From positions 1 through 16,063 of the forward strand of contig CAYPJO010000044.1 in the NCBI GenBank assembly GCA_964411065.1: a stretch of DNA of 16,063 nt, given 5' to 3'. The stretch is from DYHD01 sp964411065. GTDB lineage: Bacteria > Nitrospirota > Thermodesulfovibrionia > Thermodesulfovibrionales > Dissulfurispiraceae. A program made the position numbers and the translations under genes. The notes under the pieces were generated by a model, which made no database searches, was not told the DNA's origin, and was given only the letters and a program-made list of their open reading frames with translations. Positions 1-6,193 of this stretch are shown here, one piece after another (position 1 is the first letter of the stretch; each line of letters starts with the position of its first letter).

Positions 1-555
1 CCTTTATGCCTTCAAGTATTGACCTTGCCTCCTTCGTCATACTTATCCCATTCCAGCTTAGTTCCTTTAACTGCCAATAAACCGTCATTAATGCCCTCTG
101 CTCATCTTTAAACCTTTCAGGGATGTGTCAATGATAATTTGCTACCAGCATATATAAGACGTCTTATTATCATCGCTAGACAGGCCTTAACCCATTGCTC
201 TGATGTCCTTGAATACAATACTTTGTCTAATTCAAGTTCTTTTGCTAATTGTAAGGCAGTATAGGATGCACCATATTCTTTTGTTTCGGAAATCCTTATG
301 GCATCAGGGGAACTTTTTTCTCCAACATCACTCCTAAAGGCAGCTTGCAATAACTTTGGTTTTTCGTGGGTTCTATTTTTGATTGTGCCATGGGCAGTAT
401 ATTCAATCTTGCCCTTTTAATGGAAGGTTGTGAGGATGAGCCCATAGTAATTCTGACCGTGTTTTTGAATTTCAAAGTGTATGCGAGGTTGTTTTTTTGA
501 TTCCAGGGCTACTATTTTGAATCATAATTGGTGTATTTTTATTATTAAGTATCAT
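1..555 (-). pseudogene. Decayed IS1634-like (DDE) transposase gene, internally deleted, running off the left edge
   Basis: Reading from right to left, a plausible start is the ATG at 555-553. A frame break near the A7 run at 492-498 is needed to enter the frame that reads ...QPRIHFEIQKHGQNYYG... . An in-frame TAA sits at 417-419, after which the frame stays open to a TGA at 117-119. The stretch around 280-130 (GASYTALQLAKELEL, MIIRRLIYAGSKLSLTH) resembles the N-terminal region of IS1634/COG5421 transposases. Immediately after SKLSLTH the frame shifts to one reading ERFKDEQRALMTVYWQLKEL, then EARSILEGIK, which looks like a transposase C-terminus. If so, the catalytic DDE core of several hundred residues is missing. 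The family call rests on pattern recognition and is moderate. The gene is clearly not functional: it has at least one stop, two frame changes and a deletion. Terminal inverted repeats were not identified. Confidence 0.6.
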
Positions 556-653
556 TATTTTATATCCTAACTACATTTGAAATAAAAACAGCCATTAAAT
601 CATTATTTGATAAGCATTAAATGGGAATTTGCTCAAAGAAGATGCGTTAAGAA

Positions 654-1238
654 TCATAAAACTCCAGGTATCATTTTCCATTTAACCTTCTCCATATATT
701 CTCTATAGACATTCCCAAATCTATTTAAAAGCTCCTTCTCCTCCATCGGTATAATTAATGCATTTATAACAGTAAAATCAAAAATAGTTAGAATCCCCAG
801 AGCAATAACCTCTGTAAAAAGAAAGGCTCCCAAAAAAATCAGAGTATGAGCAAGATAAGTTGGATGCCTGATAATACTAAAGGGGCCTGATGTTATGAAT
901 CTACTCTTTTTCTTTGGCATTATCTCGGGCATCCCTATGAGCCCCGAAAGACCTAAAAGCTTTGCAGTCCACAGATGGAGAGATATACCGACCGAAAAGA
1001 CAGCTAAACCTAAGAGATTGATAAAAGATGCAATTTTAAAAGTCAATCTAAGGATAAAATCTTCATTAGTTAAGACTATGAGAGAAATGAGAGAGAGGGT
1101 AATCAGAGGCATTAAATAGGTAAAAATGCCAATTTTTCTAAAAAAACTTATCTTTAAATGTACTGGAATCCAGAAAAAGGGGATATTTAACCCAAAAATT
1201 AAAGTCAAAAGAGCAATTAGTTCTAACAATCGATCCAT
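654..1238 (-). CDS. ICMT/PEMT-family integral membrane methyltransferase
   Basis: This 194-residue protein is mostly hydrophobic, with about five membrane helices (roughly residues 5-25, 38-57, 68-90, 128-145 and 146-163). Its C-terminal half has the signature of isoprenylcysteine carboxyl methyltransferase and phospholipid N-methyltransferase relatives: SGPFSIIRHPTYLAHTL (residues 117-133, with the RHP that contacts S-adenosylmethionine), then EEKELLNRFGNVYREYMEKV (166-185) and a closing MIP. Length is normal for the bacterial members. In bacteria the methyl acceptor of this family is usually unknown; lipids or small hydrophobic molecules are possible, and prenylated protein is unlikely. The start at 1238 has AGAGG only one base away, so translation initiation may be weak. 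It stands alone between a transposase relic and the divergent pilin operon, so context does not suggest a substrate. Family confidence is high; substrate unknown. Confidence 0.85.
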   Translation of the reverse strand: MDRLLELIALLTLIFGLNIPFFWIPVHLKISFFRKIGIFTYLMPLITLSLISLIVLTNEDFILRLTFKIASFINLLGLAVFSVGISLHLWTAKLLGLSGLIGMPEIMPKKKSRFITSGPFSIIRHPTYLAHTLIFLGAFLFTEVIALGILTIFDFTVINALIIPMEEKELLNRFGNVYREYMEKVKWKMIPGVL

Positions 1239-1320
1239 ACCTCTTAAGAAAGGAAATAGCTTTAATACTCAATTTACCATTGTAAGTTAGAGAGTTACAA
1301 TCTTAAATTTTTGAACACTA

Positions 1321-1363
1321 ATTTGATACTATGTAATTGAATACACATTTTGTGAAATCAAAT
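1321..1363. repeat. Nested inverted repeats upstream of the pilin sigma54 promoter
   Basis: ATTTGAT (1321-1327) pairs with ATCAAAT (1357-1363), and inside this lies CACA-TTT-TGTG (1344-1354). The inner palindrome is centred about 109 bases upstream of the predicted transcription start at 1458, a usual distance for enhancer sites of sigma54 activators. In such AT-rich DNA short inverted repeats can occur by chance, so this is only a candidate site. Confidence 0.3.
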
Positions 1364-1386
1364 ACATATTTTACATCTCTTTCATT

Positions 1387-1405
1387 TTCATAAAACCTTT
1401 ATGAA
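1387..1405. promoter_or_regulatory. Candidate operator or enhancer palindrome
   Basis: A perfect inverted repeat with 8-base arms: TTCATAAA (1387-1394), a 3-base spacer ACC, and TTTATGAA (1398-1405). Its centre lies about 62 bases upstream of the predicted sigma54 start and 27 bases separate its end from the -24 box. Size and symmetry fit a dimeric helix-turn-helix protein such as an NtrC-type activator. Which protein binds it, if any, is not shown by sequence. Confidence 0.45.
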
Positions 1406-1431
1406 TAAGAATCTCTAACCTCAAGATTTAA

Positions 1432-1447
1432 TGGCATGTTTGTTGCA
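1432..1447 (+). promoter_or_regulatory. Sigma54 (RpoN) -24/-12 promoter of the minor-pilin operon
   Basis: TGGCATGTTTGTTGCA matches the sigma54 consensus TGGCAYRNNNNTTGCW at every defined position. The GG (1433-1434) and GC (1445-1446) doublets are separated by the required 10 bases. The predicted transcription start is near 1458, giving a leader of about 124 bases before the preferred start of the first pilin gene. In Pseudomonas, Geobacter and relatives, pilin genes are commonly sigma54-dependent, which agrees with this placement. It is the only strong match found on either strand by eye. Confidence 0.85.
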
Positions 1448-1581
1448 CAGAGAATAAATAACAGCTCTTTATACCTAAAAGCGCCAAATGCTCTATTTTA
1501 CTCAGACTTTAACTTTAGAGCAAACAGAAGATGGGGAGATCGAATATGAAAAACTACTTAACACCTTCAGAGGGAGTACAG

Positions 1582-2040
1582 ATGAAACTTAAAGGACAAA
1601 AAGGCCTTTCCTTAGTTGAGTTATTAGTAGCGATTTCATTGATAGCTATTTTAGCATCAATTGCAATACCTGCTTTGCTTAAGTATCAAAGAGACTATAC
1701 ATTCATAGACTATGCCTCACAGATGAAATATCTTGTGAAGCAGGCAAAAATCTATGCTATGGAGAGGACTACAAATGTCGGGGTGTGTGTGCAAGGCAAT
1801 ATGCTTACTATTAGAAATATTGGTACAAGTAGGGGTGCAGGGATTTGCACTGGAACTGTATTGAGAACCATGACTGTGACCGATAGCTATGTTACTTTAA
1901 CAGGTTCAGGGGCTTCCTTTGACCCGAGGGGGCTCGCAATTCAGTTAGGCAATGTTTGTGTAGCTTACGGCGGGAGATATGAAAGAGTTGTCGTTAGCAG
2001 GGTTGGCATAAGAACGGAGAGAGGAAATGGAGGATGCTAA
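1582..2040 (+). CDS. fimT: FimT/GspH-type minor prepilin
   Basis: The protein begins with a short basic leader ending in glycine, then LSLVELLVAISLIAILASIAIP: a class III prepilin signal with cleavage predicted after Gly8 and the conserved Glu at mature position 5. Mature residue 1 is Leu rather than the usual Phe. After the N-terminal helix comes a small globular domain ending in SFDPRGLAIQ...RVVVSRVGIRTERGNGGC, typical of the GspH/FimT domain. The ATG at 1582 is preferred because AGAGGGAG lies 5 bases upstream and gives an 8-residue leader and 152-residue protein. ATGs at 1546 (preceded by GGGGAG) and 1531 are in frame and would add 12 or 17 residues. First gene of the operon; its TAA overlaps the next ATG by one base. 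FimT proteins belong to the minor-pilin complex that primes pilus assembly, and in some species bind DNA for uptake. Confidence 0.88.
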   Translation: MKLKGQKGLSLVELLVAISLIAILASIAIPALLKYQRDYTFIDYASQMKYLVKQAKIYAMERTTNVGVCVQGNMLTIRNIGTSRGAGICTGTVLRTMTVTDSYVTLTGSGASFDPRGLAIQLGNVCVAYGGRYERVVVSRVGIRTERGNGGC

Positions 2041-2414
2041 TGGAAAAAAATCCTAAATTTCACAAAAAAATCAACAAAAACGAAGGCTTCACCCTAATAG
2101 AGGTTTTGATTTCCATTCTTATCTTAATTATTGGTGTCCTGTCTTTTATCACTTTGCAGAGTAGATTTGCCACTACCACTGCAGACCGTGCAATAAGAAA
2201 TGCTCTTGTTGATGCCTCAGCAAGTGCGCTAAAGTATTGCGAAAGCACATTATCAAATCCCCCTTCTACATATTCTTACGGTGGAGTGACAGTTTACGTA
2301 TCAATAAATGGAAATTGTATCATATCAGAAAACTCATGTAACGATCTTACAGCTACCGCGACTGCTCAAGGACAAAGCTTTTCCCTTACAACAAAGGTAT
2401 GTAATTTTAGGTAG
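2040..2414 (+). CDS. pilV: PilV/GspI-type minor prepilin
   Basis: A 124-residue protein with a 16-residue polar leader ending KNEG, followed by FTLIEVLISILILIIGVLSF: cleavage after Gly16, Phe at +1 and Glu at +5. The helix continues as TLQSRFATTTADRAIRNALVDASASAL, as in PilV/GspI proteins, which lack a large C-terminal domain. The short remainder has five cysteines, some probably disulfide-bonded outside the membrane. The ATG at 2040 is chosen over the in-frame ATG at 2034 because GGAGG (2029-2033) lies 6 bases before 2040 but directly abuts 2034. The TAATG junction with the preceding gene suggests translational coupling. Its position between fimT-like and pilW-like genes matches the order of minor-pilin operons (fimT/fimU-pilV-pilW-pilX). 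Confidence 0.88.
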   Translation: MEKNPKFHKKINKNEGFTLIEVLISILILIIGVLSFITLQSRFATTTADRAIRNALVDASASALKYCESTLSNPPSTYSYGGVTVYVSINGNCIISENSCNDLTATATAQGQSFSLTTKVCNFR

Positions 2415-2428
2415 TAGGAGGTTGAACT

Positions 2429-3331
2429 ATGAAAATAAATAATAATAAAGGATTTTCCCTTGTAGAATTACTGGTTGTGGTAGCAATATTGGGAATAGTC
2501 TTAGGAGCTATTCTAGTTACCTACATAAGCTCTCAAAAAGTCTTTTTTGATGTAAAAAGCCTTTCAGACCCTATTGAGACAAAAACCCCTTCAATTGAAC
2601 TGATAGCTAGATACTTTGATAGATGGAGTGTAGGAGTTATATCAAGAACACACAGAAGCACTTGCAGTGTATGCCCATACCATCCAAATAGTATGGCAAT
2701 ATCTTCTTCAAACGATTGTTCTGAGGTAACTTTTTACGGGAATTTATATGGATTTGGATTTGTAGTGAATTCAACTTCTCCAACTGCTCAATTAATAAGC
2801 TGTAGACTTGATTCCTCACAAAACAAAAACTGTTATACATTGTGGAGAGATAATACTCCTATTAATGATTACGATTCATCAAATAATCCGATAATCTTAG
2901 GTTTGTCAAGTTTATCCCCAAATAACGCTGATTGTTCAACTGGAATTACTTCCTCTACAAATCAAAATGCTACAATGCATTTTGACATGTCTCCTTACTC
3001 TGGCAGTAATTTAAAGAGAGTAAAACCAGGAGATGTTATTCATAGAGCAGCTCACAAAATCAAACTTTACTGCAACTCTAACAGCAGTGATGGTAACAGA
3101 AAATGGCTTTATGCAGATTTAGAAGATTTTTATGGTGGCTGCAATGAAAGAGAAACTGCTACACCGATTGCACCTGTAGATTCTTTCTCAGTAGAAGCTC
3201 TACCCCCAGGATGTAATGCTTCCACTGGCAGTTGTTCAGCTATAAGGGTAACGGTTGTTTTCAGAAGTCAATCTCCAGACTCTAAAGGAGAATTTAAAAC
3301 TTATACAGTGACAAGAGTTTTTGGGAGGTAA
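2429..3331 (+). CDS. pilW: PilW/GspJ-type minor prepilin
   Basis: This 300-residue protein has an 8-residue leader ending NNKG, then FSLVELLVVVAILGIVLGAILVTY, with Glu at +5 after predicted cleavage. A well-placed AGGAGG precedes the start. The segment that follows (SSQKVFFDVKSLSDPIETKTPSIELIARYFDRW) corresponds to the amphipathic part of the pilin helix in PilW proteins. The rest is a large polar globular domain rich in Ser, Asn and Cys (more than ten cysteines, e.g. CSVCPYHP near residue 78), consistent with an extracellular disulfide-bonded fold. It ends in a beta-strand-like RVTVVFRSQ...YTVTRVFGR, as seen in GspJ/PilW C-termini. Fourteen bases separate it from pilV and two from the next gene. 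The role in the pilus-initiating complex is inferred from family and operon position. Confidence 0.85.
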   Translation: MKINNNKGFSLVELLVVVAILGIVLGAILVTYISSQKVFFDVKSLSDPIETKTPSIELIARYFDRWSVGVISRTHRSTCSVCPYHPNSMAISSSNDCSEVTFYGNLYGFGFVVNSTSPTAQLISCRLDSSQNKNCYTLWRDNTPINDYDSSNNPIILGLSSLSPNNADCSTGITSSTNQNATMHFDMSPYSGSNLKRVKPGDVIHRAAHKIKLYCNSNSSDGNRKWLYADLEDFYGGCNERETATPIAPVDSFSVEALPPGCNASTGSCSAIRVTVVFRSQSPDSKGEFKTYTVTRVFGR

Positions 3332-3333
3332 AA

Positions 3334-4998
3334 ATGATAAAGTTAAAGAGCTTTAAAAATCAGGAAGGAATCGCTTTACCAGTAGTTTTGATGGTAATGC
3401 TTCTGCTTTTAGCTCTAAGTGCTGCTGCAATGGTTATGTCACACTTAGGGTATACTTCACTTACCTCGGATATTCGCTATCAGCGTGCTGAAAAAGCAGC
3501 TGATGCAGGTTTAAATGATGTTATATCAAGAGTTCTTCCTGGAGCACAATGCCCTGCAAGTACTGGCTCTCCAGTAAATGGAACAGTAGGAAATGCCTCT
3601 TATAGTGCCTTTAGCATCAATGATGCTAATTATACAAGCTGTTTAGTTTATTCTACAGGCACCTTTGGTAATGCTAAGGTGATTAAAGTAGCAGTTGTCC
3701 CAAGAGCTGGTACTGATTGGGGGGGGTTGAGAATACTGGGCGGAAGAATTAATTTAAGTGGTTCATCTGCTATAGCAGGTTGTGATGATGATGAGAATAC
3801 CTATAGCGATAGATGCGGAGTGGTTTCTGGTGTAATATATTCTGGGAGCCTATCTTACCAGCAAGCAGATGTATCAAGCCCCTTGATTAATTGCACTGGT
3901 GAAGGTCCTCTGAAAGGGTTTGAAGGTAATCCTCCTTTACAGCAGGTGCCATCGCCAACTCAGAATGAGTTATTAGCAAAGTATTTTAATGTAACAGATC
4001 AAAATAATAATGACGATGCATGGGATGAATTAATGGAAAGGATTGAAATCCAAAAAAACATAGAGTTCTATCCTAATTTGCCAACTACACCAGTGGTAAA
4101 TCCTACAGGGCAAGTAGGATGTGACTATGTAGGTGGTGCATCATGCAGTACAACATCAGTAACTACAATAAATTGCGGTGGCACTGTGATTAATCTTAAT
4201 ACTTGTGATGCGGTATATGTTACTGGAGCACTAACTATTGGACATAAAATCACAAACAAAGAGATAAGAGTAGCAAATACTGTTGCTATTAATGAAACTG
4301 CTACTAATCTTAATATAAAATCCAATAACACTGTTACAATTAGCCAAGCAATATCAAACTCTCTAATTCAGGCAAATTTAGTAGCAGTGAATCAGAATGT
4401 ATCTAATTCTACAATTATTTCTGCAAGAAATATTAATTTTAGTACTTCTAAAAAATTTAATATCTCAAATTCTAAATTAATAAGCGGTGGTTCAATAAAT
4501 GTTGGTGGTACCGGAAATCAGAAATATAGTGGGACCATTGAAAACTCAGATTTTTTTGCTAATCTTTTAAATTTTAATCTATCAACCCAATCTGAGATAA
4601 GGGGGGGTATTTTTTATGCAAATGGTGGAGTGACTATTGATACTCAAGGCGCTTTAAATTTCGGAACAGTAACAAACCCAGTTCTGTTATTGAGTGAAGG
4701 GACTTCAGCCATAAGCATGCCTGGTAATTTTACATTTAATGGATTCATTTATACATACGCAACCCAAGTTAATATAACTGGAGCAGTAGAACTCCAAGGC
4801 ATGATCGTCAATGCATCTTCTAATGCAACAATAAACAATACAGGAAATGGAACTATACAGTTTCAAAAGCAAGTTCTGGATAACCTATATAAAAATCTTA
4901 AAACTGCTTTCGGCGGAACCCCTTTATTAAGAGAAGCTCAATGTGGAGCTGGGAATAAGAGAGATTATATAGGAAATACCAAAGTTACTATTTATTAA
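3334..4998 (+). CDS. pilX: PilX-like minor pilin fused to a long beta-rich, possibly beta-helical, surface domain
   Basis: The 554-residue product starts with a basic leader ending QEG, then IALPVVLMVMLLLLALSAAAMV (residues 13-34), and YQRAEKAADAGLNDVISR around 50-67, the hallmark of PilX N-terminal domains. Mature position 5 is not Glu, as in GspK-type tip pseudopilins. Canonical PilX proteins are under about 200 residues, so roughly 350 residues are extra. The extra part has an Asn/Thr/Ser-rich series of short hydrophobic strands from about 270 to 510 (ITNKEIRVANTVAINETATN, NLNIKSNNTVTISQAISNS, and so on), suggestive of a right-handed parallel beta-helix as in adhesins and bactofilins. Between them lies an acidic segment (about 205-245: LLAKYFNVTDQNNNDDAWDEL). 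GGGAGG five bases upstream sets the start. Last gene of the operon. A tip-located adhesin role is inferred. Confidence 0.8.
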   Translation: MIKLKSFKNQEGIALPVVLMVMLLLLALSAAAMVMSHLGYTSLTSDIRYQRAEKAADAGLNDVISRVLPGAQCPASTGSPVNGTVGNASYSAFSINDANYTSCLVYSTGTFGNAKVIKVAVVPRAGTDWGGLRILGGRINLSGSSAIAGCDDDENTYSDRCGVVSGVIYSGSLSYQQADVSSPLINCTGEGPLKGFEGNPPLQQVPSPTQNELLAKYFNVTDQNNNDDAWDELMERIEIQKNIEFYPNLPTTPVVNPTGQVGCDYVGGASCSTTSVTTINCGGTVINLNTCDAVYVTGALTIGHKITNKEIRVANTVAINETATNLNIKSNNTVTISQAISNSLIQANLVAVNQNVSNSTIISARNINFSTSKKFNISNSKLISGGSINVGGTGNQKYSGTIENSDFFANLLNFNLSTQSEIRGGIFYANGGVTIDTQGALNFGTVTNPVLLLSEGTSAISMPGNFTFNGFIYTYATQVNITGAVELQGMIVNASSNATINNTGNGTIQFQKQVLDNLYKNLKTAFGGTPLLREAQCGAGNKRDYIGNTKVTIY

Positions 4999-5033
4999 GA
5001 TTACTTTGAATTAAACACATTCTTAGATTATGG

Positions 5034-5068
5034 AAATAGGGACTAAAAAATAGGGACAGCGACCATTT
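5034..5068 (+). repeat. Tandem AAATAGGGAC motif, interspersed-repeat fragment
   Basis: AAATAGGGAC occurs at 5034-5043 and again at 5048-5057, the second copy continuing as AGCGACCATTT. From memory, sequences of the form AATAGGGACAGCGACC recur around REP-associated tyrosine transposase (RAYT) genes and as scattered copies in unrelated genomes. No transposase gene is present here, so this looks like a remnant or non-autonomous copy. The link to RAYT elements is from memory and unverified. Confidence 0.45.
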
Positions 5069-5149
5069 AATTTTGATTCTGAGATTAGAATTTAAAATAG
5101 TCTCCACATCCCATATTTTGATAATACTGAAAGATGGGCTTAAAAAGTT

Positions 5150-5225
5150 TGTCATTGCGAGCGGAGTGAAGTAATCTCGTCTTTTAATCAATGAGATTGC
5201 CACGGGCTTCGCCCTCGCAATGACA
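5150..5225. repeat. REP-like palindromic interspersed repeat, probable bidirectional hairpin
   Basis: Perfect 12-base terminal inverted repeats, TGTCATTGCGAG (5150-5161) and CTCGCAATGACA (5214-5225), enclose a second inverted pair, AATCTC (5173-5178) and GAGATT (5193-5198). The whole can fold into one long imperfect hairpin. Elements opening TGTCATTGCGAGCG...GAAG..AATCTC are a familiar dispersed repeat class in many bacterial genomes. The hairpin lies between the converging pilX-like and CbiO-type genes, where it could end transcription from both sides, though neither side has a clear U-tract. Confidence 0.75.
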
Positions 5226-5341
5226 TGTTTTTGAACAATTCTATCGTCTTAAGACTACTTCTAATACAGCCCCTCCCCCTATTAAAGGAGATATGATATC
5301 GTTCACGGACTTTCCCTTAGCTTGATGGCTAAATCGTAGTT

Positions 5342-6001
5342 TTATTTCTGGATTATCTTCCCATTTTTAAGGTGATAAAACTCTGTGACAGCTTCTCTCA
5401 AAAAAGTCAAATCATGACTTGCAATCACATATGTATCAAAGTAGCTTTTTAGATATATCAAAAGTCTATTAGTTGTCTCTTCATCCAATCCAGCTGTAGG
5501 TTCATCAAGTAGTAGACACTCAGGTTTCATTGCTATAAGAGTGGCAAAGGAGACCAGTTTCTTTTCACCCCCTGAAAGTTTATAGGTAATTTGTTTTCTA
5601 AGATCAGATATACCCAGACTCTTGCAAGTCTCTTCAACTATTGACTTGACCTCCTCCTTTGATTTGCCAAGATTAAAAGGACCGAAGGCAATATCTTCTT
5701 CTACAGTAGGGCAAAAAAGCTGATCATCTGCATCTTGAAACATCAGGCTAATTCTCTGTCTAACCTCAAAAAAGTCTTTTTCAAGAACTCTTTTTTTATT
5801 GAAAACATAAATTTCTCCTCTATCAGGCTTTAAAAGTCCAGCAATTAAATGAAAAAATGTTGTCTTTCCTGAACCGTTTGAACCGATCAGCCCTATTTTA
5901 TCTCCCCTTTTTAGAGAAAAGTTCAGCCCATCAAATATTTGTTTTCCACCAGGATAACTAAAAGATAGATTTTTAATGACGATAATTTGATTATCATCCA
6001 T
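5342..6001 (-). CDS. CbiO/EcfA-type ABC transporter ATP-binding protein
   Basis: A 219-residue cytoplasmic ATPase with the full ABC set: Walker A GSNGSGKTT (residues 41-49 from the chosen start), Q-loop in SLMFQDADDQLFCPTVEEDIAFGP, signature LSGGEKK, Walker B CLLLDEPTAGLD and the switch histidine in VIASHD. The segment FQDADDQLF.PTVEEDIAFGP.NLG is typical of energy-coupling-factor ATPases for cobalt, nickel or vitamins (CbiO, NikO, EcfA). The ATG at 6001 is preferred over an in-frame TTG at 6007. It is short for the family (about 220 versus 250-280 residues), lacking the usual C-terminal extension. No transmembrane EcfT/CbiQ or substrate-binding CbiM gene lies next to it, so substrate cannot be named. 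It is 186 or more bases from the upstream gene and has a likely promoter of its own. Confidence 0.85.
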   Translation of the reverse strand: MDDNQIIVIKNLSFSYPGGKQIFDGLNFSLKRGDKIGLIGSNGSGKTTFFHLIAGLLKPDRGEIYVFNKKRVLEKDFFEVRQRISLMFQDADDQLFCPTVEEDIAFGPFNLGKSKEEVKSIVEETCKSLGISDLRKQITYKLSGGEKKLVSFATLIAMKPECLLLDEPTAGLDEETTNRLLIYLKSYFDTYVIASHDLTFLREAVTEFYHLKNGKIIQK

Positions 6002-6007
6002 GCTCAA

Positions 6008-6193
6008 AAAATTGTAAAAAATAATAATAATTTATAATACCAAAAAGAGATCAGAATCTCCGATTTCAAACTTAATTAGATATTCATATAAACAGGTAAG
6101 ATACAAAGGTGAGAAGATCACTTAACTCATCCACCTCAAATTTATTTAGAGTATGTTAGGATGCACTAAGTCTTAAATAGGAGAGATACTCTC
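6008..6193. other. Intergenic region upstream of the CbiO-type gene
   Basis: This AT-rich stretch has no convincing open frame or riboswitch. Besides the promoter noted separately, GAGAG-ATA-CTCTC (6181-6193) directly follows the stop codon of the small membrane protein gene. It could act as a weak terminator for the kinase-regulator transcript, although no clear T-run follows. Confidence 0.35.
6034..6060 (-). promoter_or_regulatory. Probable extended -10 promoter and small palindrome ahead of the CbiO-type gene
   Basis: On the minus strand TGGTATTAT (6042-6034) fits an extended -10 (TGn plus TATTAT), giving a start near 6027 and a leader of about 26 bases before the ATG at 6001. No good -35 hexamer is seen, which extended -10 promoters tolerate. 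Just upstream, GAGAT-CAGA-ATCTC (6047-6060) is a 5-base-arm inverted repeat that would overlap the spacer and could be an operator. Confidence 0.4.

Larger units (their letters stand above)
4999..5341. other. Non-coding intergenic region between convergent genes
   Basis: It holds the two repeat elements listed separately. Further right are a GTCTTAAGAC palindrome (5246-5255), a C-rich tract CCCCTCCCCC followed by TATTAAAGGAG, and a small stem TTAGC/GCTAA (5317-5321 and 5328-5332) just beyond the CbiO-type stop codon. No open frame here looks like a real gene. The C-rich part may be another decayed dispersed repeat. Confidence 0.5.

Noticed and set aside
485..505. A7 run in the transposase relic as a programmed frameshift site like those in IS3 elements
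   Set aside because: Joining the two frames needs a +1 shift, not the -1 shift used at such sites, and further damage (a stop and a deletion) follows, so it is simple decay.
895..1119. Plus-strand 74-codon frame inside the methyltransferase gene
   Set aside because: Lies opposite a well-supported membrane protein gene and resembles no known protein; a shadow frame.
5150..5225. A CRISPR repeat or an RNA gene
   Set aside because: Only one copy, with terminal inverted rather than direct spaced repeats; a REP-like element explains it better.
5285..5326. Plus-strand ATG at 5294 with a good AGGAG just upstream
   Set aside because: The frame closes after ten codons and has no recognisable content.
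5235..5341. Minus-strand reading after the CbiO-type gene that looks protein-like (SVNDIISPLIGGGAVLEV, ending at a TAG near 5246)
   Set aside because: Only about 30 codons, out of frame with the gene, with no start or ribosome-binding site; read instead as repeat-derived non-coding DNA.
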